A DNA stretch of 31,543 nucleotides, from assembly GCA_963619935.1 (NCBI GenBank), contig CAVEYA010000044.1:1-31543 (forward strand), given 5' to 3'. The notes under the pieces are model-generated. The model did not search any database. It saw nothing but the letters and a program-made list of their open reading frames with translations, and was not told the origin of the DNA. The position numbers were made by a program, and so were the translations under genes. Of the stretch, positions 7,865 through 16,218 are shown in pieces. Source of the DNA: RUG13091 sp963619935. GTDB taxonomy: Bacteria; Bacillota_I; Bacilli_A; RFN20; CAG-826. Position 1 is the first letter of the stretch. Every line of letters begins with the position of its first letter.

Positions 7865-9076
7865 ATGGATAAAGAAATTATTGATTTAATAAAACAAGAA
7901 ACAATTAGACAAAATGAAGGCATTGAATTAATCGCTAGTGAAAACTATGCTTCTAAAGATATTCGCGAAGTTTGTGGTTCTATACTCACTAATAAGTATG
8001 CAGAAGGATATCCTAATAAACGTTATTACGGTGGTTGTGAATTTGTTGATCAAATAGAACAATTAGCCATTGACCGTGCATGTGCTTTATTTAAATGTAA
8101 ATACGCAAATGTGCAACCTCATAGTGGTTCACAAGCTAACGCAGCGGCCTATCGTGCTTTATTACCAGAAGGAGGAAAGATTCTTTCTTTGGTCTTAAAC
8201 GATGGTGGCCATTTAACACATGGTTCACCTGTCAGCTTTTCTAGTCATTTATATAACTTTAAATTCTATCCATTAGATGCTTCTGGCCATTTAGATTACG
8301 AAGATATATTAAGAATTGCTAAGATAGAAAAACCAGATTTAATCTTAGCGGGTTATAGTGCTTATCCTTATGCAATAGATTTTCAAAAATTAAAGCAAAT
8401 TGCCGATGAAGTTCATTGTTTATTCATGGTAGATATGGCCCATATTGCAGGTTTAGTAGCGGCAAATGAACATATGTCTCCTATTCCTTATGCGGATGTG
8501 GTAACTTCTACTACACATAAAACGTTAAGAGGACCTCGTGGAGGACTTATACTTACTAATAATGAAGAATTAATTAAACGCATCAATAGTGCAGTCTTTC
8601 CTTATTATCAAGGTGGTCCATTAGAACATATCATTGCTGGTAAGGCTATATGCTTTAAAGAAGCTAACAGTGATGAATTTAAAAATTACATTAAATGTGT
8701 TAAAGAAAACACAAAAGCGGCTAGAGATACCTTTAAAGAATTAGGTGATATTGTGAGTGATACAGATAATCATTTATTTTTAATTAATGTTTTAGATTCA
8801 TTTGGTATCAATGGATTAGAAGCACAAAAGAAGTTAGAAGAAATTCATATCACCACAAATAAGAATATGATTCCAAATGACACTTTAAAACCAAATAAGA
8901 CATCTGGTTTGCGTATTGGTTTTGCCGCAGTGACCACAAGAGGATGCAACAAAAAAGAAGCTCAAGAAATCGCTAAATTAATCCATGATTATTTATCTAA
9001 TAACATCAGTAAAGAAGACGCAGTTAAGACAGTTAATTTATTAACTGACTCTTGGAAAAAGATTGAAAATATTTAA
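7865..9076 (+). CDS. glyA: Serine hydroxymethyltransferase
   Basis: A 403-residue PLP enzyme that interconverts serine and glycine while loading one-carbon units on tetrahydrofolate. Diagnostic motifs are ELIASENYAS (21-30), NKYAEGYP followed by RYYGGCE (43-59), QPHSGSQAN (84-92), VDMAHIAGL (189-197) with PLP-ring-stacking region H193, and TTHKTLRGPRGG with the PLP lysine K219. The length is slightly below the 410-420 typical of bacterial enzymes, but the N and C termini look complete. TAGGAGC lies 8 bases before the ATG as a ribosome site. It is divergent from the frameshifted gene and probably monocistronic or paired with the next gene, 128 bases downstream. Confidence 0.96.
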   Translation: MDKEIIDLIKQETIRQNEGIELIASENYASKDIREVCGSILTNKYAEGYPNKRYYGGCEFVDQIEQLAIDRACALFKCKYANVQPHSGSQANAAAYRALLPEGGKILSLVLNDGGHLTHGSPVSFSSHLYNFKFYPLDASGHLDYEDILRIAKIEKPDLILAGYSAYPYAIDFQKLKQIADEVHCLFMVDMAHIAGLVAANEHMSPIPYADVVTSTTHKTLRGPRGGLILTNNEELIKRINSAVFPYYQGGPLEHIIAGKAICFKEANSDEFKNYIKCVKENTKAARDTFKELGDIVSDTDNHLFLINVLDSFGINGLEAQKKLEEIHITTNKNMIPNDTLKPNKTSGLRIGFAAVTTRGCNKKEAQEIAKLIHDYLSNNISKEDAVKTVNLLTDSWKKIENI

Positions 9077-9084
9077 CAAAAACC

Positions 9085-9130
9085 TAAAACTTGTAAAAGT
9101 TGCTCTTAAAAACACCTTAAAACTTGTAAA
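9085..9130 (+). repeat. Two copies of a 13-base direct repeat
   Basis: TAAAACTTGTAAA occurs at 9085-9097 and again at 9118-9130, in the space between glyA and the flavin-reductase-like gene. The first copy also contains AACTT-GTAA-AAGTT, a small hairpin. No T run follows closely, so it is not a convincing terminator. It could be an operator pair or chance in AT-rich DNA. Confidence 0.35.
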
Positions 9131-9204
9131 TCATCTCTAAATAAATACTATTTTTTTGTGTTGTTTCGCCTTGAAAAGAATAAAATAATTACGAGAGGTA
9201 CATT

Positions 9205-10137
9205 ATGGATAACGGATTTAAAAACATTATTATTAAAGATAATTTCTATCAATCATCTTCTTTCTTTCCAATGCCTTTAACTTTAATTGGCACATTAAAT
9301 GAAGATGGTTCATTAACTAGCTATGGAGCGTATTCATTAATCTTTCCATACTATATCGCAGGTAAAGGATTCTATGCGATGGTCTTAGAATGTCGTAATA
9401 CTTCTAATACTGCAAAAGGATTATTAAGACATGGTAAGTGCACAATTAATTTCTTACCTTATAATAAAAAGAATTTCCAACAACATGTTGATTGTGGTTT
9501 CCCTGGTGATACACCAGAAGAAAAGATGAAAAACTTTAGATTTACGCCTATTGATGGATTATCAAAAGAAGAACATCCAGAAGAAAACTATCCAAAGATT
9601 CTCAAAGAAGCATTACAAGTGTTTGAATGCACATGGGTCAAAGAACTTGATGGAGCAGAAGCTGATCAAGTTTTAGAAGAATATAATGGCCCATACCATA
9701 ACTTTAATGGTATTACTTCTAAATACGGTGCACATTTCATCTTAAAGATTGACCATATCTTAGTTAAAGAGAAATACTATAACTCAATTGTGAACGGTGC
9801 GACTCGTCGTAACTATTGTCCACTTCCAACTAACTGGGGATATCGCGATAGTAAATATTTCTGGTGTAGTGGCTTTAAAAAACCTGATCCAATTGGTATT
9901 CCAAATCGTGAAATAGATTTATCTTCTTTAAAGTACGCTGCTAGTAGATTAAATACAGATGTCAAGTTTACTGACGACGCACTTAAAACAATTGTTAAAG
10001 TTCCTCGCCCATTCTTAAAACTTGTTTTGCAAGGATGCGTGAACTGGGCAAATGAAAATGGAGTAAAAGTGATTACCGAAAAAGAAATGAAGATTATTTC
10101 TGATAAACGTTCTTCAGAAAAGAAAAAGAAAAAATAA
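9205..10137 (+). CDS. Flavin-reductase-like FMN-binding protein
   Basis: A 310-residue protein whose first 200 residues resemble the flavin reductase-like/FMN-binding split-barrel family: an opening SSSFFPMPLTLIGTL strand, then a GAYSL segment, MVLECRNTSNTAKGLLRHGKCTINFLP, and an IDHILVKEKYY strand. The C-terminal 90 residues end in a very lysine-rich tail (EKKKKK). There is no signal peptide or membrane segment, so it is probably cytoplasmic. The substrate and electron donor cannot be read from sequence. GAGAGG lies 8 bases before the ATG. It ends at a strong convergent terminator. Confidence 0.62.
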   Translation: MDNGFKNIIIKDNFYQSSSFFPMPLTLIGTLNEDGSLTSYGAYSLIFPYYIAGKGFYAMVLECRNTSNTAKGLLRHGKCTINFLPYNKKNFQQHVDCGFPGDTPEEKMKNFRFTPIDGLSKEEHPEENYPKILKEALQVFECTWVKELDGAEADQVLEEYNGPYHNFNGITSKYGAHFILKIDHILVKEKYYNSIVNGATRRNYCPLPTNWGYRDSKYFWCSGFKKPDPIGIPNREIDLSSLKYAASRLNTDVKFTDDALKTIVKVPRPFLKLVLQGCVNWANENGVKVITEKEMKIISDKRSSEKKKKK

Positions 10138-10139
10138 AT

Positions 10140-10158
10140 GGGAGCACCGCTCCCTTTT
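10140..10158. terminator. Bidirectional terminator
   Basis: GGGAGC-ACC-GCTCCC followed by TTTT on the plus strand. On the minus strand the same hairpin is followed by ATTTATTTTTT. It lies between the convergent flavin-reductase-like and nucleoside-hydrolase genes and can serve both. Confidence 0.85.
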
Positions 10159-10159
10159 A

Positions 10160-11104
10160 TTATGAATAAGATTTAATTCCTTGTTCGATGATGTCCCAAT
10201 ATTTATCAACATCTATTTCCATTGCTACTTCTGCGTTATGTTCTTGGTGTAAATAATCAAATACATCACAGTTTGTTCTTCCATAACTTGGTCCATGTGA
10301 GATATCGATTTCAACATTCATCTTTTGGAATTTGACAACACTTTCATCAATTAATGAAACAATTGTGACTGGGTCATGAAGTGGACCTGCTACAAGGTTA
10401 AATGTTTTATGTTGATTTTCATTAAACACTCTCATTAATTTAACAAATAAGTCACTTGCTTTATTATTAATCTTTTCCATGCGAGAAATGACTTCTGGTA
10501 ATACTAAAACTTGGCGTGTAACATTTAAACCTACCATTTTTACTTTAGCCCCTGAATGAAAGACAATATAGGCTGCTTCTGGATCACACATAATGTTAAA
10601 TTCTGCCGCAGGAGAGGTATTCCCGTGGTCAATAGAACCACCCATAATTACTATTTCTTTAATCTTTGCAACTATCTTTGGTTCTAATCTAATAGCCAAA
10701 GCTATGTTAGTTAATGGACCAGTAGCGACGAGAGTAACATCATCATTATTTAAGACTGTATCAATGATAAAGTTCGCTGCGTGTCTTGAATCATATTTTG
10801 GCTCAATCTTTGGAAAAATAAAACCATCTAAACCGGATTCACCATGTATGGCTTCACAAATTACTCTTTCTCTCACTAATGGATTATTTTTACCTATGGC
10901 GATAGGAACATTAATATTTAAGTAATTGGCAACATTAAATGCATTTTGCGCGGTTTTTTCTATTGTTTGATTACCCGCAACAACAGNNNNNNNNNNAGTG
11001 ATACCTAATAAATTAAGTTTTGGATTATTACCTGCTAATAATATAGCTATTGCATCATCATGACCTGGATCGCAATCTAAAATAATGTTTTTCTTTTCCA
11101 TCAT
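10160..11104 (-). CDS. Inosine-uridine-type nucleoside hydrolase
   Basis: A calcium-dependent ribonucleoside hydrolase of the IUNH family, which splits nucleosides into base and ribose. With the start at 11104 (MMEKKN), the metal-binding signature LDCDPGHDDA has D10, D12, D16 and D17. Further motifs are NVANYLNINVPIAIG, HGESGLDGF, VATGPLTNIALAI, IVIMGGS and the late RTNCDVFDY. The frame could extend to an ATG at 11137, but that would overlap the upstream gene by 32 bases and add unconserved residues, so 11104 or 11101 is preferred. Ten Ns at 10987-10996 interrupt codons in the GIT-VVAGNQ motif and are probably artefactual; without them the protein would be about 310 residues, normal for the family. 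The start lies 1 base after the preceding gene's stop, giving a two-gene operon. Exact nucleoside preference is unknown. Confidence 0.88.
   Translation of the reverse strand: MMEKKNIILDCDPGHDDAIAILLAGNNPKLNLLGITXXXXVVAGNQTIEKTAQNAFNVANYLNINVPIAIGKNNPLVRERVICEAIHGESGLDGFIFPKIEPKYDSRHAANFIIDTVLNNDDVTLVATGPLTNIALAIRLEPKIVAKIKEIVIMGGSIDHGNTSPAAEFNIMCDPEAAYIVFHSGAKVKMVGLNVTRQVLVLPEVISRMEKINNKASDLFVKLMRVFNENQHKTFNLVAGPLHDPVTIVSLIDESVVKFQKMNVEIDISHGPSYGRTNCDVFDYLHQEHNAEVAMEIDVDKYWDIIEQGIKSYS
10987..10996. other. Run of ten Ns (assembly gap)
   Basis: Ten Ns lie inside the nucleoside-hydrolase gene. Coding-strand flanks are ...ATCACT before and CTGTTGTTGCG after. Joining them with a 2-base CT overlap removes exactly 12 bases, or four codons, and restores GITVVAGNQ, the expected family motif. 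The gap is most likely an overlap that the assembler failed to merge. Confidence 0.9.
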
Positions 11105-11105
11105 A

Positions 11106-11663
11106 TTACTTAATCTTTTCTTCCTTACTATTAACATATTTAATAATTAACTCATAACCCACTGATATTGCGTTTAAGATAAATGTAATGCCTAAGAAGA
11201 TTAAATGTTCTTTTAATCCTTCTTCTACATGAATACATAGTAACGCTCCAAAGGTGACTTCCGCTAAAGAGATGATTAAATAAGCAATTTCTTTTTTATC
11301 TTTCTTAATCTCACGGGAACTTTTCTGAGCCTCAAATGCTCCCTTAAGAATTTCTAATAAGCCCCATAAGAAACATAAAAAACTTAATTCCATTCTGCTA
11401 AAGAGAAAAACAAAACCTAACGCTATGCCAATAAGGCTAACAGCCATATTGGTATTGCCTTCTTTTTTATATTCTTTAGTAGAAAAATAATTAATTAAAG
11501 AATGTGTATTAGTGATTAATAAAATGATACCTAGGAAAGTGCTATTAAAAACCTTATCTTCATTTGCAACCGTGCATGAGGTAATAATAATTATTCCAAC
11601 CACTAAATAAATAACAGGTGCGAGGATAGCTAATATTTGATTAATGGCTCTTAAAACTTTCAT
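11106..11663 (-). CDS. Small polytopic membrane protein
   Basis: A 185-residue hydrophobic protein with about six predicted membrane segments: near 10-30, 40-58, 72-91, 94-112, 127-146 and 150-172. A charged loop (SSREIKKDKKE) sits between the fourth and fifth. The layout recalls DUF308/HdeD-like membrane proteins, but I cannot confirm the family by motif. It heads a two-gene operon with the nucleoside hydrolase, so a link to nucleoside uptake or salvage is possible but unproven. No Shine-Dalgarno precedes the ATG. An 8-bp inverted repeat begins immediately upstream. Confidence 0.7.
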   Translation of the reverse strand: MKVLRAINQILAILAPVIYLVVGIIIITSCTVANEDKVFNSTFLGIILLITNTHSLINYFSTKEYKKEGNTNMAVSLIGIALGFVFLFSRMELSFLCFLWGLLEILKGAFEAQKSSREIKKDKKEIAYLIISLAEVTFGALLCIHVEEGLKEHLIFLGITFILNAISVGYELIIKYVNSKEEKIK

Positions 11664-11689
11664 AGAATAATTCTTTCGATTATTATTCT
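11664..11689. repeat. Inverted repeat in a divergent promoter region
   Basis: AGAATAAT (11664-11671), a 10-base spacer, then ATTATTCT (11682-11689) form a perfect 8-bp inverted repeat. It lies in the 57-base gap between two divergent genes and abuts the start codon of the minus-strand one. It may be an operator or a hairpin around the start, but AT-rich DNA makes chance repeats common. Confidence 0.4.
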
Positions 11690-11708
11690 AATACTTTCTA
11701 TATTTTGA

Positions 11709-11714
11709 TACATT
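11709..11714 (+). promoter_or_regulatory. Extended -10 box before the DUF3810 gene
   Basis: TG-A-TACATT forms an extended -10 whose last base is 6 bases before the ATG at 11721. No -35 match is obvious and no Shine-Dalgarno is present. This would give a leaderless transcript. Confidence 0.4.
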
Positions 11715-11720
11715 AAACAT

Positions 11721-12866
11721 ATGAAAAAATTTATTAAATTACATCGTGCACTTTTTTCCTTAATAGTGATTACTATTGTAGTTTTAATATTATTAATTAC
11801 CTTATGCATTTTAAAAAATAATGTCTCATTTTGTGAGTGGTGGACCACTCATATTGCGAGAGGTTATTTAAAATTTATAGGTAAGATAACGGAATGGTGT
11901 GAATTCTCTTTAACAGAAGTTATCTTTACTATCGTTATTTTATCTTGCCTTTTATATTTAGTGTGGGCAATTATTCTTTTTAAAAAGAAAAAAATATTAT
12001 CAGCGATTAATCGTTTATTAACCATTACCTTAGTGATTGTTGGCTCTATTACTACTTATTCTTTAAGTGTTGAAATGGCGTATAATCGTACTACTTTACC
12101 AATAGGCCAATATAATGAAGAAATAGATCAAAGCAAGTTTAAAGAATTAGTTAGTTACTATGTGGATGATTTAAACAATATTATTAACACCCATGGTGTA
12201 GATGAAAATGGTGAACTTATTTTACCATATGCTCGAAGTAGAGTTAGTTTGCAAGTACGTAGTGCGTATCATATTTTAGATAATAATGACTATTTCAACG
12301 AATACACTGCGAAAGTTAAACCATTAATGTCTTCTTGGTTATTCTCTGGATTTGGTATTAGTGGAATGTTTTTTGGCCCATTTGGTGAAGCTCATTATAA
12401 TACGGATAACACAAACGCTGAACTAGCTTTTACCATAGCCCATGAAATGGCCCACTCCAAAGGAGTAATGAGAGAAGATGACGCACAAATAACAGCATTA
12501 TATATTTGTTTAAATAGTGATAATCCAATTCTTCGCTATTCTGCTTATATTAATACACTAGGTAGTTTATTAAAACTTTGTCGATATACTGGTAATGAAG
12601 ATGATTATCAAGAAATGTATCAAAAGATAGATGCCAAGGTATGGGCTAATTTTACTTATATTAATAATCACTGGGATAAAAAGATGTGGGCTTATGAGTT
12701 TGGTGAGTGGTGGAATAACTTATATTTAAAACTATCTGGTCAAAGTAGTGGCACCTCTTCTTATTCAGATAGTGACACAAAAACTGATGATAGTGGAACG
12801 GTTACTGACTTATCTAGATATCAAAAAGTCTATTTAGAAAATTATTATCAAATCATAAATAAATAA
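11721..12866 (+). CDS. DUF3810 membrane zinc metallopeptidase
   Basis: A 381-residue protein with three N-terminal membrane segments (about 9-31, 66-87 and 97-115) and a large domain containing HEMAH (241-245), with metal ligands H241 and H245 and catalytic E242. SKGVMREDDAQ follows and probably supplies the third acidic ligand. This matches the DUF3810 (PF12725) arrangement of an inner-membrane protein with a gluzincin-like HExxH motif. Its substrate is not known. The last 50 residues are Ser/Thr/Asp-rich and poorly conserved in appearance. The gene is followed after 19 bases by the permease gene, probably in the same transcript. No ribosome site is seen; the -10 is at 11709-11714. Confidence 0.85.
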   Translation: MKKFIKLHRALFSLIVITIVVLILLITLCILKNNVSFCEWWTTHIARGYLKFIGKITEWCEFSLTEVIFTIVILSCLLYLVWAIILFKKKKILSAINRLLTITLVIVGSITTYSLSVEMAYNRTTLPIGQYNEEIDQSKFKELVSYYVDDLNNIINTHGVDENGELILPYARSRVSLQVRSAYHILDNNDYFNEYTAKVKPLMSSWLFSGFGISGMFFGPFGEAHYNTDNTNAELAFTIAHEMAHSKGVMREDDAQITALYICLNSDNPILRYSAYINTLGSLLKLCRYTGNEDDYQEMYQKIDAKVWANFTYINNHWDKKMWAYEFGEWWNNLYLKLSGQSSGTSSYSDSDTKTDDSGTVTDLSRYQKVYLENYYQIINK

Positions 12867-12885
12867 GAGTATATTTAATATCGCT

Positions 12886-14187
12886 ATGATACCAACGATT
12901 ATTATTTGTGTAGTTACTTGCTTAGCGATTGTTATTACAACATTAGTAAAACCTTCAATTAAAATTAAAAACATTACTATTAACTTATATTGGATTATTG
13001 CTCTTATTGGAGCGATAAGTTTATTAGCGAGTACATTATTAGGTTTTGATGAATTGTGGTCTGGATTAATTGCTGATACGGGTATTAATCCTCTACAAAT
13101 ATTAGTGCTATTTTTATCTATGACAATGATATCTATTTTCTTAGATGAACTAGGTTTCTTTGCCCACTTAGCGAACTATGTTTTAAAGCACACAAAAAGT
13201 AATCAATATCGTATCTTTATTGCTTTTTATATTTTAGTGTCTTTATTAACTATGTTTACTTCTAATGACATTATTATTTTAACATTAACACCATTTATTA
13301 TTTTCTTTGCTAAACACGCAAAAATCTCCCCAATTCCTTATTTAGTGAGTGAATTTGTAGCGGCAAATACTTGGTCAATGATGTTTATTATTGGTAATCC
13401 TACTAATATCTATTTAGCGTCATCTTTTGATATTAACTTTATTGATTATTTCTTAACTATGGCCATACCTACCTTACTAGCAGGTATAGTGGAATTTTCT
13501 TTATTAATCTTAATCTTCCATAAAGAGTTAAAGAAACCACTTGAATATATCCAAGAAGAATTACCAAAAGAAAATATCCCTTTAACTATTATTGGTTTAT
13601 CAATATTAATTATTTGCACAATATTTTTGATTATTTCTTCTTATATATCTTTACCAATGTATTTAATTGCCTTGATATCGTTAGTGGCACTTTCTCTATG
13701 TGCTTTTATTTATGCGATTATTAAAAAACAAAAACCAATAGAAATACTACATGCCTATAAAAGAGCACCTTGGGAATTAGTGCCTTTTATTATTTCGATG
13801 TTTGTTTTAGTTTTATCCCTTAATAAATATGAAGTTACTAATCACATCGCGGAATTTATTGGTGATGATTTATCAATTATTAAATATGGATATCTATCAT
13901 TTATATCCGCGAACTTATTGAATAATATTCCGATGTCTGTCATCTTTACTTCTATTATTAATGTTAGTAATTTATCTAATCCATATGGCGCTATATATGC
14001 TTCTATTATAGGTTCTAACTTAGGAGCATTCTTAACACCGATTGGTGCGTTAGCGGGTATTATGTGGATGGGTATATTAAAACGGCACGATATTCATTTT
14101 ACATTCTTAAGTTTTGTTAAATATGGTGCGTTAATATCAATCCCGACAATTACTGTTTGTTTATTAACACTAATGTTATTTATTTAA
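12886..14187 (+). CDS. ArsB/NhaD/SLC13-type permease
   Basis: A 433-residue polytopic protein with about 11-12 membrane segments and the repeat pattern of the ion transporter superfamily. SNDIIILTLTPFI and IIGNPTNIYLAS form the first half motif; LLNNIPMSVIFTS and GSNLGAFLTPIGALAGIMW form the second. These are typical of ArsB, NhaD and citrate-like carriers. The substrate (arsenite, an anion, a dicarboxylate or sodium/proton exchange) cannot be decided. No ArsR, ArsC or ArsA gene is nearby, which argues against an arsenic operon. Codon 400 (14083-14085) is the only in-frame CGG I found in the window. The upstream sequence lacks a clear ribosome site. Confidence 0.85.
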   Translation: MIPTIIICVVTCLAIVITTLVKPSIKIKNITINLYWIIALIGAISLLASTLLGFDELWSGLIADTGINPLQILVLFLSMTMISIFLDELGFFAHLANYVLKHTKSNQYRIFIAFYILVSLLTMFTSNDIIILTLTPFIIFFAKHAKISPIPYLVSEFVAANTWSMMFIIGNPTNIYLASSFDINFIDYFLTMAIPTLLAGIVEFSLLILIFHKELKKPLEYIQEELPKENIPLTIIGLSILIICTIFLIISSYISLPMYLIALISLVALSLCAFIYAIIKKQKPIEILHAYKRAPWELVPFIISMFVLVLSLNKYEVTNHIAEFIGDDLSIIKYGYLSFISANLLNNIPMSVIFTSIINVSNLSNPYGAIYASIIGSNLGAFLTPIGALAGIMWMGILKRHDIHFTFLSFVKYGALISIPTITVCLLTLMLFI

Positions 14188-14207
14188 CTAAAATAAACAA
14201 ATTAAAA

Positions 14208-14231
14208 CCGCAGTTTTTGCTGCGGCTTTTT
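14208..14231 (+). terminator. Rho-independent terminator after permease
   Basis: CCGCAG-TTTTTG-CTGCGG followed by CTTTTT. It lies 20 bases after the permease stop and abuts the convergent ABC operon. On the minus strand the hairpin is followed by TTTTAATTTG, so it may also terminate that operon. Confidence 0.85.
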
Positions 14232-14232
14232 A

Positions 14233-16218
14233 TTATTCGAGTTCAAACGCTCCAGTGTATAACTGATAGTAAGTGCCTTTTTGAGCAATTAAGTCAGCGT
14301 GATTACCACGTTCAATGATGTGACCATGGTCTAACACCATAATGGCATCTGCGTTTTGCACTGTGGATAAGCGGTGAGCAATGATAAAGACTGTTCTACC
14401 TTCCATTAATTGGTCCATACCTGTTTGTACAAGACGTTCAGTTCTTGTATCAATGGAAGAGGTAGCTTCATCAAGGATCATTACCGGTGCGTCAGCAACT
14501 GCGGCACGGGCGATAGAAAGAAGCTGTCTTTGACCTTGTGATAAGTTTGCCCCATCTCCACTTAACATTGTGTTAAAGCCTTCTGGTAAGCGCATAATGA
14601 AGTCGTAAGCATTCGCAATCTTTGCGGCTTTATAAACTTCTTCATCTGTCGCCTCTAAACGTCCATAACGAATGTTTTCCATGACTGTTCCAGTAAATAA
14701 GTTAGTGTCTTGTAAAACAATACCTAAGGATTTACGTAAATCAGCCTTTTTAATTTTATTAATGTTGATTCCATCATATCTAATTTTGCCATCTGCGATA
14801 TCATAGAAACGGTTAATTAGATTAGTAATAGTGGTTTTACCTGCACCAGTTGCCCCGACAAGAGCAATCTTTTGCCCTGGGTGAGCATAGATAGAAACAT
14901 CTTCAAGAACATTTTTCTTACCATTATAGGAGAAATCAACTTGATCTAATAAGATATCACCTTGTAATGGACGATATTCAACATGTCCATCTTTATGTTC
15001 ATGTTTCCAAGCATAATCATGTGTGTGCTCTTTTGTTTCAGTTAATGAACCATCTTCATTTTTAATAACATTACATAAATAAACATAACCATTATCTTCT
15101 TCTTTCTTTTCATCAATTAAATCGAAGCAACGAGAAGCGCCTGCCATACCCATGACAATGAATGTGACTTGTTGTGATAATTGAGTAATGTTATTTGTAA
15201 ACATTCTAGACATCATTAAGAAAGAGATAATAACACCCCAGAATGTCGCGACAGATTCTGTATCATGAATATCAATTGAACTCCAACCAGTTAATGTTAA
15301 GTTACGGAATTCAGAAATGACTAACATCATGAAGCCCATAACAGCGGTTAAGACATACATGAAGTTACCGATGTTTCCATTAATAGGACCGGTAACATTA
15401 CCGTGTATATTAGCTTCAGTAGAATAAGCACCTAATTGATTATTTAAGGCATCAAATTCTTCAGTTGATTGTTCTTCATGGGAGAATACTTTAATGACTT
15501 TTAAACCATTAATGCTTTCTTCTATGTTACCTTCAACAATACCAACTTGTCTTTGTTGTTTAACAAAGTATCTAGCGGAACGACCACCGATGGTGAGAGT
15601 GTTGAGTAACATTAAAGCAGCACATAAGAGGACCACAAAGGTCATCCACACACTATTTAATAACATAGCGACTAAGCAGAAGATTAACGCTAAAGCGGTT
15701 CTTAATCCTTCTGGTAATGAACTACTTACAAATTGACGAATTGTATCAATGTCATTTGTATAAATAGACATAATGTCACCATGAGCGTGAGTGTCAAAAT
15801 ATTTAATTGGTAAATCTTCCATATGATTGAACATAGCAATACGGAAGTCATTTAAGAATCTTTGTGTAATAATGGCCATTTCTCTTGCCCACCACCAGGA
15901 AGCAAACACGCCAACAGCGTAGACTGAGCCCATAGCGATTAATAAATAAGTGACATTTGTATTTGCTAAGGTGATGCCCATTGCGTTTACTGTATAACCA
16001 CCAACAAATGGATTAGAGTGGGTTGCTACAGCAGTAGATATTGCTACTGTAATAAAGTTAGCAAAGATAGATGAACATAAATTAGCAAAGGCATTAAAGG
16101 CAATACAAATAATACAAATAACTAATTTTAAAGGATATTTTTTAAATAATGTTTTAATAAGACGAGACATAGTGCCTTTTTTGGCTCTCTTTCTTTCTGT
16201 AATTCTGACTGGTGGCAT
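14233..16218 (-). CDS. ABC exporter half-transporter, canonical ATPase subunit
   Basis: A 661-residue type IV ABC exporter subunit with six membrane helices in the first 350 residues and a C-terminal ATPase. Walker A is GATGAGKTT (about 452-460), the signature is a non-canonical LSQGQ (about 556-560), Walker B is VMILDEATS with the catalytic Glu, and the switch His is in AHRLS. Between the domains is a roughly 45-residue insert with a His-rich stretch (HTHDYAWKHEHKDGH); I recall such inserts from gut Firmicutes exporters, so it is not taken as novel. It pairs with the next-listed subunit, whose stop overlaps this start by one base (TAATG), with a near-perfect AGGAGGTGAT ribosome site. The heterodimer resembles LmrCD, BmrCD and TM287/288. 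Substrate unknown; drug or lipid export is plausible. Confidence 0.93.
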   Translation of the reverse strand: MPPVRITERKRAKKGTMSRLIKTLFKKYPLKLVICIICIAFNAFANLCSSIFANFITVAISTAVATHSNPFVGGYTVNAMGITLANTNVTYLLIAMGSVYAVGVFASWWWAREMAIITQRFLNDFRIAMFNHMEDLPIKYFDTHAHGDIMSIYTNDIDTIRQFVSSSLPEGLRTALALIFCLVAMLLNSVWMTFVVLLCAALMLLNTLTIGGRSARYFVKQQRQVGIVEGNIEESINGLKVIKVFSHEEQSTEEFDALNNQLGAYSTEANIHGNVTGPINGNIGNFMYVLTAVMGFMMLVISEFRNLTLTGWSSIDIHDTESVATFWGVIISFLMMSRMFTNNITQLSQQVTFIVMGMAGASRCFDLIDEKKEEDNGYVYLCNVIKNEDGSLTETKEHTHDYAWKHEHKDGHVEYRPLQGDILLDQVDFSYNGKKNVLEDVSIYAHPGQKIALVGATGAGKTTITNLINRFYDIADGKIRYDGININKIKKADLRKSLGIVLQDTNLFTGTVMENIRYGRLEATDEEVYKAAKIANAYDFIMRLPEGFNTMLSGDGANLSQGQRQLLSIARAAVADAPVMILDEATSSIDTRTERLVQTGMDQLMEGRTVFIIAHRLSTVQNADAIMVLDHGHIIERGNHADLIAQKGTYYQLYTGAFELE

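Noticed and set aside
9085..9130. Start of a CRISPR array or other repeat array
   Set aside because: Only two short copies (13 bases) occur, the spacing is one unit, and no cas genes are present.
12886..14187. Arsenic resistance operon
   Set aside because: The permease fold fits ArsB, but no arsR, arsC, arsA or acr3 gene accompanies it; its partner is a DUF3810 peptidase.
14985..15120. His-rich insert in the ABC subunit as a metal sensor
   Set aside because: Similar inserts between the membrane and ATPase domains are, as I recall, common in exporters of gut Firmicutes, and no metal-related genes are nearby.
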